64,000 bases of DNA, from contig JAHLEH010000008.1 in assembly GCA_018883545.1 (NCBI GenBank), positions 1-64,000 of the forward strand, written 5' to 3'. Within the stretch, counting starts at the first letter, position 1, and every line of letters begins with the position of its first letter. Positions 37,380 to 47,735 of the stretch are shown piece after piece. The DNA is from Marixanthotalea marina. GTDB taxonomy: Bacteria; Bacteroidota; Bacteroidia; Flavobacteriales; Flavobacteriaceae. Both the position numbers and the translations under genes were made by a program. The notes beneath the pieces are model-generated. The model was not told the DNA's origin and ran no database searches. It was given only the letters and a program-made list of their open reading frames with translations.

Positions 37380-38276
37380 ATGGACAGAGAAACACTCATA
37401 TCGAAATGGTTGGACAACAATCTAAATGATCAAGGACTTGAAGCATTTAAAAAGCTTGAAGATTACGATGATTTGATTAAGCTATCTGAAAGCACGAAAG
37501 CTTTCAAAGCTAACGATTATAATACGTCTGCTGAATTGAACAAGGTATTATCTACCATTAAAAATTCTAAAAAGGAAACGTCTTTTGTAAAACCATGGAT
37601 GCGTGTGGCGGCTATTTTGGCCATTTGTTTCGGTTTATATTATTATACAACCACTTTAGATACCAACATATCTACACAAGTGGCCGAAAAAACAAATATT
37701 GAGTTGCCAGATGCTTCAACAGTAACACTTAATGCTAAATCGCATTTGGCTTACAATAAAAATTCATGGAAAAACAAACGTGATGTAGAACTGGAAGGTG
37801 AAGCTTTCTTTAAAGTTGCCAAAGGTTCTACATTCAATGTTATAACAACATCTGGAACCGTTACGGTTTATGGCACGCAGTTTAATGTAAAACAACGCGA
37901 CAATTATTTTGAAGTTATTTGCTACGAAGGGTTGGTTGGAGTCACTTACAATTCCAAAGAAACCAAATTAAAACCTGGCGACAGTTTTTTAATTATCGAT
38001 GGGAAAAGTATTGCTAAAGAAAAAGAAACGCTCCCAACCCCTTCGTGGATAAACAACGAAAGTCAATTTAAAAGTTTACCTTATCATGAGGTTTTAGATG
38101 AATTTGAAAGACAATATGATGTTACTTTTATTTCTGAAAATATTGATGGCGAACAATTATTTACTGGAAAATTTACACACGACAACATAGAAATAGCATT
38201 AAAATCCATTACCTTACCCTTACGTTTAACCTATAGTAAAACCAACAATACTATAACATTAAAAAGTGAGCAGTAA
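37380..38276 (+). CDS. FecR-family anti-sigma/sensor protein
   Basis: A 298-residue single-pass inner-membrane protein. A cytoplasmic N-terminal part (1-66) should bind the sigma factor. The membrane segment is at about 70-88 (MRVAAILAICFGLYYYTT). The periplasmic FecR domain has IELPDASTVTLNAKSHLAY and VELEGEAFFKV, and a DUF4974/STN-like C-terminal domain (YHEVLDEFERQYDVTF, GKFTHDNIEIALKSIT) is present. It overlaps the receptor gene by eleven bases. It relays substrate binding by the receptor to the sigma factor, as in the Fec system. Confidence 0.92.
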   Translation: MDRETLISKWLDNNLNDQGLEAFKKLEDYDDLIKLSESTKAFKANDYNTSAELNKVLSTIKNSKKETSFVKPWMRVAAILAICFGLYYYTTTLDTNISTQVAEKTNIELPDASTVTLNAKSHLAYNKNSWKNKRDVELEGEAFFKVAKGSTFNVITTSGTVTVYGTQFNVKQRDNYFEVICYEGLVGVTYNSKETKLKPGDSFLIIDGKSIAKEKETLPTPSWINNESQFKSLPYHEVLDEFERQYDVTFISENIDGEQLFTGKFTHDNIEIALKSITLPLRLTYSKTNNTITLKSEQ

Positions 38277-40620
38277 AGGGACACTTTATATTTTCATCTT
38301 TATTTTTTTTCTGAACTCCGTAAGTCTGATGGCTCAAACTGTTCAAGAAGAAAAACAACCTCTATCTTCTGTTTTAAAGTTATTGGAAAAACGTTATAGC
38401 ATTAGTTTCTCTTATGCAGATGCCAATATACAGGACAAATATTCTATACTACCAAACGAAGCATTCTCTCTTGAAGAATCTCTAATAATTTTAAAGGAGC
38501 AAACCCAATTAGAATTTGAATTACTAGGCAATCGGTTTATAGCTATTAAAACATTGGAAACATCACAAAAAACAAATAATTCCTTTGGTACACAACAATT
38601 AGAAGAAGTTATAATTTCGAATTACTTGACTTCTGGTATCACCAAACTAAATGATGGAAGCATAACCATAAAGCCTGAAACTTTTGGTATTTTACCGGGT
38701 TTGATTGAGCCCGATATATTACAGACCATTCAAGCACTACCCGGAATTATCAGCATAGACGAAACCGTTTCCAATATAAACGTTAGAGGTGGCACACACG
38801 ACCAAAACTTACTACTTTGGGACGGCATTAAAATGTACCAATCCGGCCATTTTTTCGGACTCATTTCAGCGTTTAACCCTTACACAACTCAATCTGTAAA
38901 TGTGTCTAAAAATGGTACTCGTGCTAAATATGGCGATGGTATTTCAGGAGTAATAGACATGCAACTTTCCAACACTATAGATGGTAAATTTAAAGCCGGC
39001 GCTGGATTTAATCTTATAAATGCTGATGCTTACGCAAAAATACCTTTAACCAAAAATACCGAACTGCAAGTATCTACACGCCGTTCGGTAACCGATGTTT
39101 TGATTACACCAACCTACGACCAGTATTTTAAACGTATTTTTCAGGATTCGGACCTATCCAATTCCAGTAGAAATGACAATTCCATTTCCAAAAATGAAAA
39201 CTTCTATTTTTATGATGTGGCCTCCAAGTTTTTATATGACATCACAAAAAAGGATAAGCTTCGATTCAACTTCCTTTATGTAAACAACAGTTTAAACTAT
39301 GAAGAACAATCGACCATAAACGACCGCAGTGAAGCACTAAACAGTAATCTTTCCCAGCAAAATCTGGCAGGTGGTGTTACCTATACCAGAGATTGGAGCG
39401 ATTACCTTTCTACAACAGCACAAGTTTATGTATCAAATTACGATTTGGATGCCACCAATTACGATGTTGTTTATGAACAACGCCTCATTCAAGAAAACGA
39501 AGTGTATGATGGTGGTGCCAAATTTGAAATCAATTATAAACCCAATACAAATTTTCAAATAAATAGTGGCTACCAATTTTTTGAAGTTGGCATTAGCAAT
39601 TTAGAAGATGTTAACAACCCAGTCTTCAGAAGCTATATTAAAGAAGTACTTAGAAGCCATGCCGTTTATGGCGAAACGTCTTTGCTTTCGTACGACGCCA
39701 AAACCCGATTCACATTTGGCACGCGTGTTAACTATTTCAATAAATTCAATACAATTTTAGTAGAGCCTAGGCTAAGCTTTAGTCAACGATTTTTAAACAA
39801 CTTTAGGTTTGAGGTATTGGGCGAACTTAAAAGCCAAACTACCTCACAGATTATAGATTTACAAGATGATTTTTTAGGTGTTGAGAAACGCCGTTGGGTA
39901 TTGGCCAATAACAAAACAGAAATAGAAAGAACAAACAACCAAACCATACAACCTATACCAATTTTAAAAAGCAAACAAGGTTCTGTAGGCCTTCATTATA
40001 AAAAGAATGATTTACTCATTAGTGCTGAAGGCTATTTAAAAAAAGTAGATGGTATTACAACCAGGAGCCAAGGTTTTCAAAACCAATACCAATATGAAAT
40101 CGCCATAGGCAGTTACCTCATTAAGGGCATCGACTTTTTAATCAATAAACAGTTTGGCAATAAAGCCAGCACCTGGCTAAGCTACTCTTACAGCAAAAAT
40201 GATTATACGTTTAATGATTTAAATAATGGTGAACCGTTTCCCAACAATGCAGATTTAAGGCATACATTAGCCTTATCTGGAACGTATACACTTAGCGACA
40301 TTAAGTTTGCGTTAGGACTTAACTGGCATTCTGGCAAACCTACAACATTACCCATAAATAGCACTGACGGAACTATTAATTACGAAGCACCCAATAGCTC
40401 TAACCTATCAGATTATTTAAGAGTTGACTTCTCTACCACCTATGCCTTCAATATTTCTGAAACTTCCCGCGCTACCATTGGAGCCTCCGTTTGGAATGTT
40501 CTAAATAAAAAAAACATCATTAACGCATACTACAAATCCGATAATAATGACAACATTACCAAAGTAGAAAACCTTTCTCTGGGCATAACACCTAACGTAA
40601 GTTTTAGAGTGGCGTTTTAA
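38266..40620 (+). CDS. TonB-dependent outer-membrane receptor with signalling domain
   Basis: A 784-residue receptor starting at a GTG inside the end of fecR; this is the only start that includes the whole signal peptide (ends SLMAQ, residue 24). Residues 25-100 form an STN signalling domain that contacts FecR. The plug follows at about 110-225 (VRGGTHDQNLLLWDGIKMYQ, GISGVIDMQ). The remainder is a 22-strand-type barrel ending VSFRVAF. No SusD gene follows, so this is not a typical glycan-uptake pair; iron, cofactor or other ligands are possible. No ligand-binding clue is visible. Confidence 0.92.
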   Translation: MSSKGTLYIFIFIFFLNSVSLMAQTVQEEKQPLSSVLKLLEKRYSISFSYADANIQDKYSILPNEAFSLEESLIILKEQTQLEFELLGNRFIAIKTLETSQKTNNSFGTQQLEEVIISNYLTSGITKLNDGSITIKPETFGILPGLIEPDILQTIQALPGIISIDETVSNINVRGGTHDQNLLLWDGIKMYQSGHFFGLISAFNPYTTQSVNVSKNGTRAKYGDGISGVIDMQLSNTIDGKFKAGAGFNLINADAYAKIPLTKNTELQVSTRRSVTDVLITPTYDQYFKRIFQDSDLSNSSRNDNSISKNENFYFYDVASKFLYDITKKDKLRFNFLYVNNSLNYEEQSTINDRSEALNSNLSQQNLAGGVTYTRDWSDYLSTTAQVYVSNYDLDATNYDVVYEQRLIQENEVYDGGAKFEINYKPNTNFQINSGYQFFEVGISNLEDVNNPVFRSYIKEVLRSHAVYGETSLLSYDAKTRFTFGTRVNYFNKFNTILVEPRLSFSQRFLNNFRFEVLGELKSQTTSQIIDLQDDFLGVEKRRWVLANNKTEIERTNNQTIQPIPILKSKQGSVGLHYKKNDLLISAEGYLKKVDGITTRSQGFQNQYQYEIAIGSYLIKGIDFLINKQFGNKASTWLSYSYSKNDYTFNDLNNGEPFPNNADLRHTLALSGTYTLSDIKFALGLNWHSGKPTTLPINSTDGTINYEAPNSSNLSDYLRVDFSTTYAFNISETSRATIGASVWNVLNKKNIINAYYKSDNNDNITKVENLSLGITPNVSFRVAF

Positions 40621-40723
40621 CAAAACCAATTTAAATCAGCTTTTTAAACACTCCAATCAATATTTTTTTGTTTATTTAGGTACACAAATGCCACACTCCA
40701 GCTGAAACTAAACATTAAAAAAC

Positions 40724-43057
40724 ATGTATCAACATTTAAAGAGGTGTCTTGCTTTATCAACGCTAGTTCTTTTTATTTCATGCCAGCAAAATCAAAATAA
40801 GGCTGCCGACGTTAAATCTGAAAAAACAGCACCTGCAAACATTAATAAAAATACTGATCCGCAGACATTAGCCATGATAAAAAATGTGCACGATGCGGTA
40901 AATAACATTGATGTTTTTAATAATACGTTTTTTTTCAGTGACGAAAAGATTGAAATATTACTAGAAAAACTTAAAACCTCAAAAGGTTCCGCACATTTAG
41001 ATTATCTTTTCTATTATGCCCAAGAGCTACTCAATGCTGGAAGATCTGAAGAAGCCATTGCCGGTTTTAAAGAGCTATTAACGGCAATTGAGACATCGAA
41101 TGAAAAACAAAAACACCAACTCATCTTCTTCGCTAAAAAACAATTGGCCATTGCTTATATGAGAAAAGGCGAGCAAGACAACTGTATTGTTAACCACACA
41201 AACGAATCCTGCATCATCCCAATAAGTCAAAAAGCACAACATACTTTGAGAGAAGGATCTGAACAAGCCATTAAAATACTTAACGAATTATTGGAATTAA
41301 ATCCGTACGATTTTGGATGCCAATATTTATTGAATATAGCCTATATGACCCTTGGGCAATACCCAGATGGAGTACCTAATTTATTTAGAATACCCGAATC
41401 TTACTTTAAAGAATCTGCAAACTTCCCCCATTTCACTGACATAGCAATGGATTTAGGAGTTGCTGTAAATGACAATGCAGGCGGCACCTGCTTAGACGAT
41501 TTTAATGGTGATGGCTATTTAGACATTATTGCCTCGTCTTGGGGTCTACACGATCAAATTAAATATTTTGAAAATGACAAAATGGGCGGTTTTACAGACA
41601 AAACCATTGATGCTGGGTTGAATGGTGTTACTGGCGGCCTAAATTTAAGACATGCCGATTATGATAATGATGGCCACCTAGATTTTTTAATTTTAAGAGG
41701 CGCTTGGTTATCAAACCAAGGTAGCATACCCAATTCGTTAATGCGAAATAATGGCGATGGCACCTTTACCGATGTAACCATAGAAGCTGGCGTTTACTCA
41801 CTTAATCCTACACAAACTGCTGTTTGGGCCGACATTGATTTAGATGGTTGGGTCGATTTATTGGTTGCCAATGAATGGACTGAAACCAAACAAAGTAAGT
41901 GCGAACTGTTTTTAAACCAAAAAAATGGCACATTTAAAAACATAGCCGATGACGCTGGAATTAATGCTTATGGTTTTTTTAAAGGCGTTGCTGCTGGCGA
42001 CATTAACAACGATTCGTATCCAGACTTTTACCTATCTGATTATTTTGGAAACAATACGCTCTATTTAAACACAACCAAAGAAACGGGTAAACCATCTTTT
42101 TCAAATATTGCAAAAAAAGCTGGTGTCTCAGAACCTATTCTTAGTTTTCCAACTTGGATTTTCGATTACAATAATGATGGGTTTGAAGATATATTTGTAT
42201 CTGGTTACTCCTCTTCAGAAACACCACCAAGTGTCACATTTATTAGAAATATCAAAAGCCTGGCGCTAGAATCTAGCTCTGTAACCAACCAAAACATGAA
42301 AAGTATTAAGGACAAAGCCCTTGAGTACCGACCAATGCTTTATCAAAATAATGGTGATGGCACTTTTAAAGAAGTTTCTTTAGAGGCTAATTTAAATGAA
42401 CCCACAGCTACTATGGGCTGTAATTTTGGAGATTTAGATAATGATGGGTTTTTGGATTTCTATTTGGCAACAGGAGATCCCGACTACTACTCCATCGTAC
42501 CAAATAAAATGTACCACAATGTTAACGGAACCCATTTTGAAGACGTAACATATAGTGGCGGCTTTGGGCACATTCAAAAAGGACATGCCATTGGTTTTGG
42601 CGACATAGATTTAGATGGCGATCAAGATATTTATACCGTAATGGGTGGTGCTTTTGATGGTGATGTTTTTGGCAATTTATTGTTTGAAAACCCTATAGGC
42701 AATGAAAACAATTGGATAAATATAGTTTTAGAAGGCAAAAAAAGTAACCGTTCGGCCATTGGTGCTAAAATTATATTAACCCTTAATGAGAATGGCAAAA
42801 CAAGGAAAATATACCACGCCGTAGGCACAGGCGCCAGCTTTGGAGGGAACAGCTTAATGGCAGAAATAGGTTTAGGCAAAGCAAAGACTATTGAAAAAAT
42901 AGAGATTAAGTGGCCTAACCAATCTAAGGAAGTAAGCACTTACAACAACTTAGAAGTCAACAAAATCATTAAAATTGTAGAAGGCGAACCAATACAAGTT
43001 TTAAACCTTCCAACCACACCTTTTAAAAAAGGCATGCCACAGCACCATAACCATTAA
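40724..43057 (+). CDS. CRTAC1-type lipoprotein with FG-GAP repeats and UnbV domain
   Basis: A 777-residue lipoprotein (lipobox LFISC, C20). Residues about 65-215 are helical, TPR-like (EQALNAGRSEEAIAGFKEL and similar). From about 230 to 650 there are multiple FG-GAP/VCBS repeats with D-x-(N/D)-x-D-G calcium loops, for example DDFNGDGYLDI, DIDLDGWVDL, DYNNDGFEDI and DLDNDGFLDF. The C-terminal ASPIC/UnbV domain (about 670-745) includes SNRSAIGAKI and IKWPNQSKE. It is downstream of the receptor and probably an outer-membrane lipoprotein of the same locus. Its stop interlocks with that of the next, convergent gene. Confidence 0.88.
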   Translation: MYQHLKRCLALSTLVLFISCQQNQNKAADVKSEKTAPANINKNTDPQTLAMIKNVHDAVNNIDVFNNTFFFSDEKIEILLEKLKTSKGSAHLDYLFYYAQELLNAGRSEEAIAGFKELLTAIETSNEKQKHQLIFFAKKQLAIAYMRKGEQDNCIVNHTNESCIIPISQKAQHTLREGSEQAIKILNELLELNPYDFGCQYLLNIAYMTLGQYPDGVPNLFRIPESYFKESANFPHFTDIAMDLGVAVNDNAGGTCLDDFNGDGYLDIIASSWGLHDQIKYFENDKMGGFTDKTIDAGLNGVTGGLNLRHADYDNDGHLDFLILRGAWLSNQGSIPNSLMRNNGDGTFTDVTIEAGVYSLNPTQTAVWADIDLDGWVDLLVANEWTETKQSKCELFLNQKNGTFKNIADDAGINAYGFFKGVAAGDINNDSYPDFYLSDYFGNNTLYLNTTKETGKPSFSNIAKKAGVSEPILSFPTWIFDYNNDGFEDIFVSGYSSSETPPSVTFIRNIKSLALESSSVTNQNMKSIKDKALEYRPMLYQNNGDGTFKEVSLEANLNEPTATMGCNFGDLDNDGFLDFYLATGDPDYYSIVPNKMYHNVNGTHFEDVTYSGGFGHIQKGHAIGFGDIDLDGDQDIYTVMGGAFDGDVFGNLLFENPIGNENNWINIVLEGKKSNRSAIGAKIILTLNENGKTRKIYHAVGTGASFGGNSLMAEIGLGKAKTIEKIEIKWPNQSKEVSTYNNLEVNKIIKIVEGEPIQVLNLPTTPFKKGMPQHHNH

Positions 43058-46000
43058 GGTCTCATTTTAAACACCGTTAATGGACCATTATTATTAGCCG
43101 CCAACAAATATGGCTCGTTTTTAACCTGTATCAATGCCATATGCTTTGTATTTAAATCGTTGTAAAAACTAATATCTTTAAAAGGTTTTAAATCACTATT
43201 GGCGTCGCCTAATAAAATATACCCTATATTGGAATCGTATCGAACGGTTTCGACCTCAGCTTCATGAATACCTCCCATGCCTAAAACATCCATATAGCCA
43301 TCTTTATTAATATCGGCAAAAACAAATGCCATCGTTGGCCCCAATTGCGCAGATACCGGCAAATGTTTTATTTCGAACTCGCCATTTCCTTTGTTTTCCA
43401 CATAAACCGACTCAAACTCATAAACTTCTTTATGGTACGAGTTGGCCAACTGTTCTGTACCATAAATGTCTGCCAAAGTAGAATTAGCAAATTCTTTATA
43501 GGTTTTTATTTTCTGGCTCACAAAGGGATTTTGACTTGTAGAACACTCTTTACCGCGAACGGGCACCAAATTGCCGTTGTAAACTTTGCTCAAAATCATA
43601 TCGTAATTACCATCATTGTCAAAATTATTTCCATAAATATGAAGTGGTTTTTCCTTTGATGGATGAAACTTATTGTTAGCTCCCAAATTACCTACAAAAT
43701 AATCCATATCCCCATCGCCATCAAAATCAATTTCTTTAATGGTATTCCACCAACCTTCTGTATCTTTAAAAGCAAGAATATCTTCTTTCTTCAACAAGCC
43801 ATTATCATTATTGAAAACCGTTATGGGCATCCACTCCCCAACAACTATTACATCTTTGTCATTGTCACCGTCATAATCAGATAAAACAAAATCGTTTACA
43901 ATACCGACTTCAACAAAATCTGGCGCAATTTTTTCAGTCACATCCTTAAATTGGCCATTTTCATTCTCTAAAATGTATGACCTTGGAGCCAATGGATATT
44001 TTCCAGGCACCACTCTACCGGCTACTATTAAATCTAAGTCCCCATCTGAATCGTAATCCAATGACTTGACAGCCTTTGTACTGCTGAGCATTTTAGGCAA
44101 CCCATTAGATTTAACAAAGCCACCTTTTCCATCGTTTATATATAACCTATCTTGTAACAAATTGTCATTTTCACTCAGTTCGTAGCCGCCGCTTGCTACA
44201 TAAAGATCTACATTGCCATCTCCGTTTGCATCAAAAAAATGGGCACCATTGTCTTCGTAGGCCTTATCCGTCATAAAAGCATCTACATTCATTTTATTGA
44301 ATTTTCCCGATGCGTTTTGCACATAAAGTTCTGCTGGTTGATTAAATCCACCACCTAAAAACAAGTCTTCCAAGCCGTCATTATTAATATCGGCAGTAAC
44401 AAATGCTGGGCCTTGATGTGACTGCTTTTGGGGTAACAACACCTGCTTTGAAAAATCATTAAAATCATTTTCAACATGATTATATGCTACTCCCAAATCG
44501 CTTGGATTGATTCTTTTAAAGTTTATTGGAAACCGTTGTTCTGTTTCTTTAGTATTACTGGATTTACTTTCTTGGAGCGTTAATATTTGGTTAGCTTTAA
44601 CATGCTCTTCTATAGACACTTTGCCGTTATACCAAACCACCTCGATACGGTCTATTGTATTTTCATCGCCAAGTCCAAAATTTAAAACAGGAGATACCGA
44701 AGATTGGTAACCTCTTGAAAGGAATAATTCTCCATACTGCTGTGTTTTTTTAGTATATACCTTCACTTTAGAACCAACAGCATTTTTATTATCGCTGCCC
44801 CCAACCAACTTAATACTTATGAAATTATTGGGAGAGTTGTTTCTATAAACACTTGCCACATCTTCAAGGTTATTTAAAACGAGGTCTAAGTCGCCGTCAT
44901 TGTCCAAATCGGCATACGCTGCCCCATTTGAGTTTAATCTTTGGTCTAATCCCCAATCTTCAGCAACAGTTTTAAAAGACAAATCGGCATTATTTTTAAA
45001 CGCGTAATTCTGAATTTTTTCCGAAGGCATTTTGTTGAGTACAGAATCTATGGATGACAATCGCTCAATGGCTTCCTCTTCAATATTTACCTGATGTCCA
45101 AAATCTTGATTTGCTATTTCCCTTTTTATACCGTTGGTTATAAAAATATCTTTATGCCCATCGTTATCGAAATCTGCCATTAACGGCGCCCAACTCCAAT
45201 CTGTCTTGGAGGCTCCCGATACTTGGGCGATGTCTGAAAACGAACCATTGCCATTATTTAGGTTAAGAATGTTAGACATATAAGCAAAATGAAAACCCAA
45301 GCGATACGCATCCCAAAAACCAGCTGTATTCATGGTCGCCATGTTTTGCTTGCCTCGGCTATGATCGGCAGCAGACATATCCAACACCAATAAATCTGGG
45401 TAGAAATCGTTATTAATATCGGCAAAATCACTTCCCATACTACTATAGGATGTATGCTTAAGCCTATTGTCTATTTGGTTAGAAAACGTGCCGTTTTTGT
45501 TATTAATGTACATTTTGTCTGGCGTCACAAAATCGTTAGCAACGAATATGTCTAGCCAACCATCGTTATTATAATCTCCAATTGCTGCACTCAAACTAAA
45601 ATCTTTACTTAACAGGCCACTATCTACCGTAACATCTAAAAATTTGGATCCTTCGTTTTCGTAAAGGTGATTTGATGTTTGTGGATAAAACTCACCATCT
45701 TCCAAAACCTTATCAAGATCTACAGAATTCACAAAATCGTTTCTATGATTTACTAGAAACATATCTAAATCGCCATCTTTGTCATAATCAAAAAAATAGG
45801 ATTGCACTGAAAGTCCCTGGTCGTCCAACCCCCATTCTTTGGCTTCTTCCCTAAAAGTACCATCCTTTTGGTTTACAAACAGTTTATTGCTACGAAGCGC
45901 TTCATCTCCCAATGATGCCGACTTACACACGTAAATATCCATCCAACCATCATTATTAATATCTACCATATTCACTCCTGTAGACCAGCCATCAGCATCA

Positions 46001-46347
46001 CTTACATTTGCCTGTTCGGTAACATCTTCAAACTTAAAATCGCCTTTATTTATATATAATTTATTTGATTTCTGGTTAGAGGTAAAATAAATATCCTGAA
46101 GTCCGTCGTTATTTACATCACCAACAGCAACACCACCACCGTTATAAGCATAATAATATTTTAAAACGTTAAAATCTTTGGTCTCCGTTACGGTGTTTTT
46201 AAAATGTATATTGGAATGTTCCTCCGAAATTAAAGAGAACAGTGTACTTTCATTATTTTGCTTTTTCACAATGGTTGTTGTTTCATCTTTACAGGCGTAT
46301 AAAAACACCAACAAAAGAACAGCCATTAGGGTTTTAGTTGAATACAT
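43054..46347 (-). CDS. large FG-GAP/VCBS lipoprotein with UnbV domain
   Basis: A 1097-residue lipoprotein (lipobox YAC, C19). At least ten FG-GAP/VCBS repeats with DxNNDGxxD calcium loops run through residues about 65-460 and 620-1060, for example DVNNDGLQDI, DINNDGWMDI, DYDKDGDLDM, DYDGDNDKDV and DFDGDGDMDYFVG. An ASPIC/UnbV domain lies in the middle (about 500-590, NKNAVGSKVKV, VVWYNGKVSIEE). It is convergent with the other FG-GAP gene, and both probably sit on the outer membrane. Such proteins often accompany glycan or vanadium-dependent systems, but the substrate is unknown. Confidence 0.88.
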   Translation of the reverse strand: MYSTKTLMAVLLLVFLYACKDETTTIVKKQNNESTLFSLISEEHSNIHFKNTVTETKDFNVLKYYYAYNGGGVAVGDVNNDGLQDIYFTSNQKSNKLYINKGDFKFEDVTEQANVSDADGWSTGVNMVDINNDGWMDIYVCKSASLGDEALRSNKLFVNQKDGTFREEAKEWGLDDQGLSVQSYFFDYDKDGDLDMFLVNHRNDFVNSVDLDKVLEDGEFYPQTSNHLYENEGSKFLDVTVDSGLLSKDFSLSAAIGDYNNDGWLDIFVANDFVTPDKMYINNKNGTFSNQIDNRLKHTSYSSMGSDFADINNDFYPDLLVLDMSAADHSRGKQNMATMNTAGFWDAYRLGFHFAYMSNILNLNNGNGSFSDIAQVSGASKTDWSWAPLMADFDNDGHKDIFITNGIKREIANQDFGHQVNIEEEAIERLSSIDSVLNKMPSEKIQNYAFKNNADLSFKTVAEDWGLDQRLNSNGAAYADLDNDGDLDLVLNNLEDVASVYRNNSPNNFISIKLVGGSDNKNAVGSKVKVYTKKTQQYGELFLSRGYQSSVSPVLNFGLGDENTIDRIEVVWYNGKVSIEEHVKANQILTLQESKSSNTKETEQRFPINFKRINPSDLGVAYNHVENDFNDFSKQVLLPQKQSHQGPAFVTADINNDGLEDLFLGGGFNQPAELYVQNASGKFNKMNVDAFMTDKAYEDNGAHFFDANGDGNVDLYVASGGYELSENDNLLQDRLYINDGKGGFVKSNGLPKMLSSTKAVKSLDYDSDGDLDLIVAGRVVPGKYPLAPRSYILENENGQFKDVTEKIAPDFVEVGIVNDFVLSDYDGDNDKDVIVVGEWMPITVFNNDNGLLKKEDILAFKDTEGWWNTIKEIDFDGDGDMDYFVGNLGANNKFHPSKEKPLHIYGNNFDNDGNYDMILSKVYNGNLVPVRGKECSTSQNPFVSQKIKTYKEFANSTLADIYGTEQLANSYHKEVYEFESVYVENKGNGEFEIKHLPVSAQLGPTMAFVFADINKDGYMDVLGMGGIHEAEVETVRYDSNIGYILLGDANSDLKPFKDISFYNDLNTKHMALIQVKNEPYLLAANNNGPLTVFKMRP

Positions 46348-46467
46348 AGTTTAGTTAGTCGTGATATTAAATACTTTAATAATTGAGGTTGTAATGCTCT
46401 AATGGAAGTCCCTTTTTAATGGAAAAAACCATGGTATTTTTATAATATAGTGCTAAACCTCTGATTT

Positions 46468-46497
46468 CAAATATATAAATTCAATTGATGAAGCAAA
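46468..46497 (-). promoter_or_regulatory. promoter of the large FG-GAP lipoprotein gene
   Basis: On the minus strand TTTG (46494-46497), 18 bases, TATATTTG (46468-46475). Implies a leader of about 115-120 bases. The rest of the 290-base gap (46348-46636) is AT-rich with no gene. Confidence 0.6.
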
Positions 46498-46636
46498 ACA
46501 TTCCATCTCTTATTTTTCATATTAATTATAACCCTCCAAACCAGACAGCATTGATTTTATCAACCTCTATTGAATTATAATTTAAGGTTGGTCTTTAGTT
46601 TTTTGATTTAATAAAAACATCATTTATATTAGTTAA

Positions 46637-47713
46637 ATGGTTTTAGCGGCAATCTATTTTTCACTTGCATTGGTATTGATTATAGTATCAATTCTACCTT
46701 TAATATCAAACCAATATTGGATATTTAGAATATGTGAATTTGCCAGAATACAAATCTTAGCATTTCAAGTCTTCACTCTAATTCTTGGTTTTATAGTTTA
46801 TAACCAAAACCCCAACATTGTTTTAATTAGTGAAGTTTCTTTGTTTGCTTTTGCAATGCTTAACATTGTATTGTTAGCACCCTACCTACCTTATAAAGAG
46901 CTATTTGGAAACACAAAAACCCCAACAAGCACAAATTCAATAACTTTACTTTCATTTAACGTTTACCAATACAATAAAGAATATCAAAATTTCATTTCAC
47001 TAATTAATGATGTAAAACCAGATATATTCTTAACTATGGAATCGAATGCTGATTGGGAAACCGCACTATCTGTTTTAGATTCCCAGTACCCATATCGTAA
47101 AAAAATAGCATTAGAAAACACTTACGGTATGCACTTTTACTCTAAACTAAAAGTTGACAATTGTAAAGTGAATTATTTTATGGCAGACGATTTACCTTCT
47201 ATTGAAGCCATGCTTACCACCAAAAACAATGAAAAGCTTACTTTTTTTGGCACCCACCCACCGCCACCAAGCCCTACAGAAGAAGACACTTCCAAAGAGC
47301 GGGACGGCGAAATTATAATGATTGGTAAGAAAGTTAAAAAATATACCAACCCCTTAATTGTAGTTGGCGATTTTAACAATGTTGCTTGGTCTAAATCGAG
47401 CAGATTATTTAAAAAAATATCTGGATTGACCGATGCCCGTATTGGAAGGGGCTTTTTTTCAACATACCACGCCAATTACAAGTTGCTTCGCTTTCCAATC
47501 GATTTGCTTTTTCATTCCAACAGTATTTCTATTGAAGAATTTAAAACCCTTAAAAACATAGGGTCTGACCACTTGCCATTATACTGCCGTTTTTCCATTA
47601 ATTCTATTTCAAAAGAAAAGGAAACCAATGAAGAAAATTTAAGCAAAGATGATGTAGAGGAAATGAACGAAATGATACAAGAAGGAAAAGAAGAAAAAGG
47701 AAACAGGGATTAA
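46637..47713 (+). CDS. membrane-anchored endonuclease/exonuclease/phosphatase-family protein
   Basis: A 358-residue protein. Three membrane segments occupy residues about 3-82. The EEP domain follows: N108 in LLSFNVYQ, E135 in LTMESNADW, H207, D245 and N247 in VVGDFNNV, D289 and the C-terminal SDH (D311, H312). This is the full metal and catalytic set of the DNase I-like fold. The tail (320-358) is very acidic. It may act on phosphodiesters at the periplasmic or cytoplasmic face; the substrate is unknown. The next gene starts 22 bases later on the same strand. Confidence 0.82.
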   Translation: MVLAAIYFSLALVLIIVSILPLISNQYWIFRICEFARIQILAFQVFTLILGFIVYNQNPNIVLISEVSLFAFAMLNIVLLAPYLPYKELFGNTKTPTSTNSITLLSFNVYQYNKEYQNFISLINDVKPDIFLTMESNADWETALSVLDSQYPYRKKIALENTYGMHFYSKLKVDNCKVNYFMADDLPSIEAMLTTKNNEKLTFFGTHPPPPSPTEEDTSKERDGEIIMIGKKVKKYTNPLIVVGDFNNVAWSKSSRLFKKISGLTDARIGRGFFSTYHANYKLLRFPIDLLFHSNSISIEEFKTLKNIGSDHLPLYCRFSINSISKEKETNEENLSKDDVEEMNEMIQEGKEEKGNRD

Positions 47714-47735
47714 AAATCTAAAAATACAATACCTT

